A DNA stretch of 6,407 nt from Spirochaetota bacterium (GTDB taxonomy: Bacteria > Spirochaetota > Spirochaetia > Treponematales > Treponemataceae), in assembly GCA_022704725.1 (NCBI GenBank), contig JAKJFV010000099.1, forward strand, positions 1 to 6,407, in the 5' to 3' direction. Shown here piece after piece: positions 6,321 to 6,407 of the stretch. The stretch's first letter is position 1, and each line of letters starts with the position of its first letter. The notes under the pieces were generated by a model. It saw only the letters and a program-made list of their open reading frames with translations. It did no database searches and was not told where the DNA came from. Position numbers and translations under genes: made by a program.

Positions 6321-6407
6321 TATCGTATCTTTGCAATAGCTTTAGATACCAACGCACCATTTTGCTCTGCAAATTTTAGAATTCCCTTTTCAATATCAAT
6401 TTTATCA
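6320..6407 (-). CDS. C-terminal end of an unrecognised protein
   Basis: An open frame enters from the right edge and ends at TAG (6322 to 6320). The visible 28 residues include KGILKFAEQNGALVSKAIAKIR, an amphipathic helix-like tail with a basic end. I do not recognise the family. The alanine-rich final helix is faintly like the end of PfkB-type sugar kinases, but that is too weak to name it. The other two minus-strand frames do not continue smoothly into the stop beside the SPOR Shine-Dalgarno. Its close spacing to the SPOR gene (9 nt) and lack of a terminator or promoter between them suggest co-transcription, with this gene first. Confidence 0.55.
   Translation of the reverse strand, partial: DKIDIEKGILKFAEQNGALVSKAIAKIR

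Overview
The window looks like AT-rich chromosomal DNA from a spirochete, most likely a Treponema. Three things suggest this: a flagellar rod/hook-basal-body gene of the kind seen in spirochetes, a large membrane-anchored c-di-GMP enzyme with tandem periplasmic solute-binding domains, and a very acidic SPOR-domain envelope protein. The species assignment is inference from protein character; there is no rRNA or other marker gene in the window. I see no mobile element, CRISPR array, tRNA or rRNA.

Layout. (1) 1-350, minus strand: N-terminal 116 codons of a flagellar basal-body rod protein of the FlgF/FlgG (FlhO) family, running off the left edge. (2) 351-493: a short divergent intergenic region with a sigma-28-like promoter facing the flagellar gene and a sigma-70-like promoter facing right, their -35 ends almost touching. 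(3) 494-3358, plus strand: a 954-residue sensor with signal peptide, two periplasmic Venus-flytrap (SBP_bac_3) domains, one membrane helix, a degenerate GGDEF domain and an EAL domain whose recognisable motifs are intact. It is predicted to be a ligand-controlled c-di-GMP phosphodiesterase. (4) 3427-4701, plus strand: GlgC, ADP-glucose pyrophosphorylase, with its own good promoter and Shine-Dalgarno sequence and a GTG start; its sequence resembles the cyanobacterial/plant form. (5) 4715-4754: a bidirectional rho-independent terminator between convergent genes. (6) 4766-6310, minus strand: an exported protein with an RlpA-like beta-barrel N-terminus that lacks the usual catalytic motif, a roughly 330-residue acidic linker and a C-terminal SPOR domain. 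(7) 6320-6407, minus strand: the last 28 codons of an unrecognised gene that is probably co-transcribed with the SPOR gene.

The genes do not form one obvious system. The strongest functional link is between the flagellar gene and the divergent c-di-GMP phosphodiesterase, since c-di-GMP commonly controls motility. GlgC points to glycogen synthesis. The SPOR protein points to peptidoglycan or septum biology.
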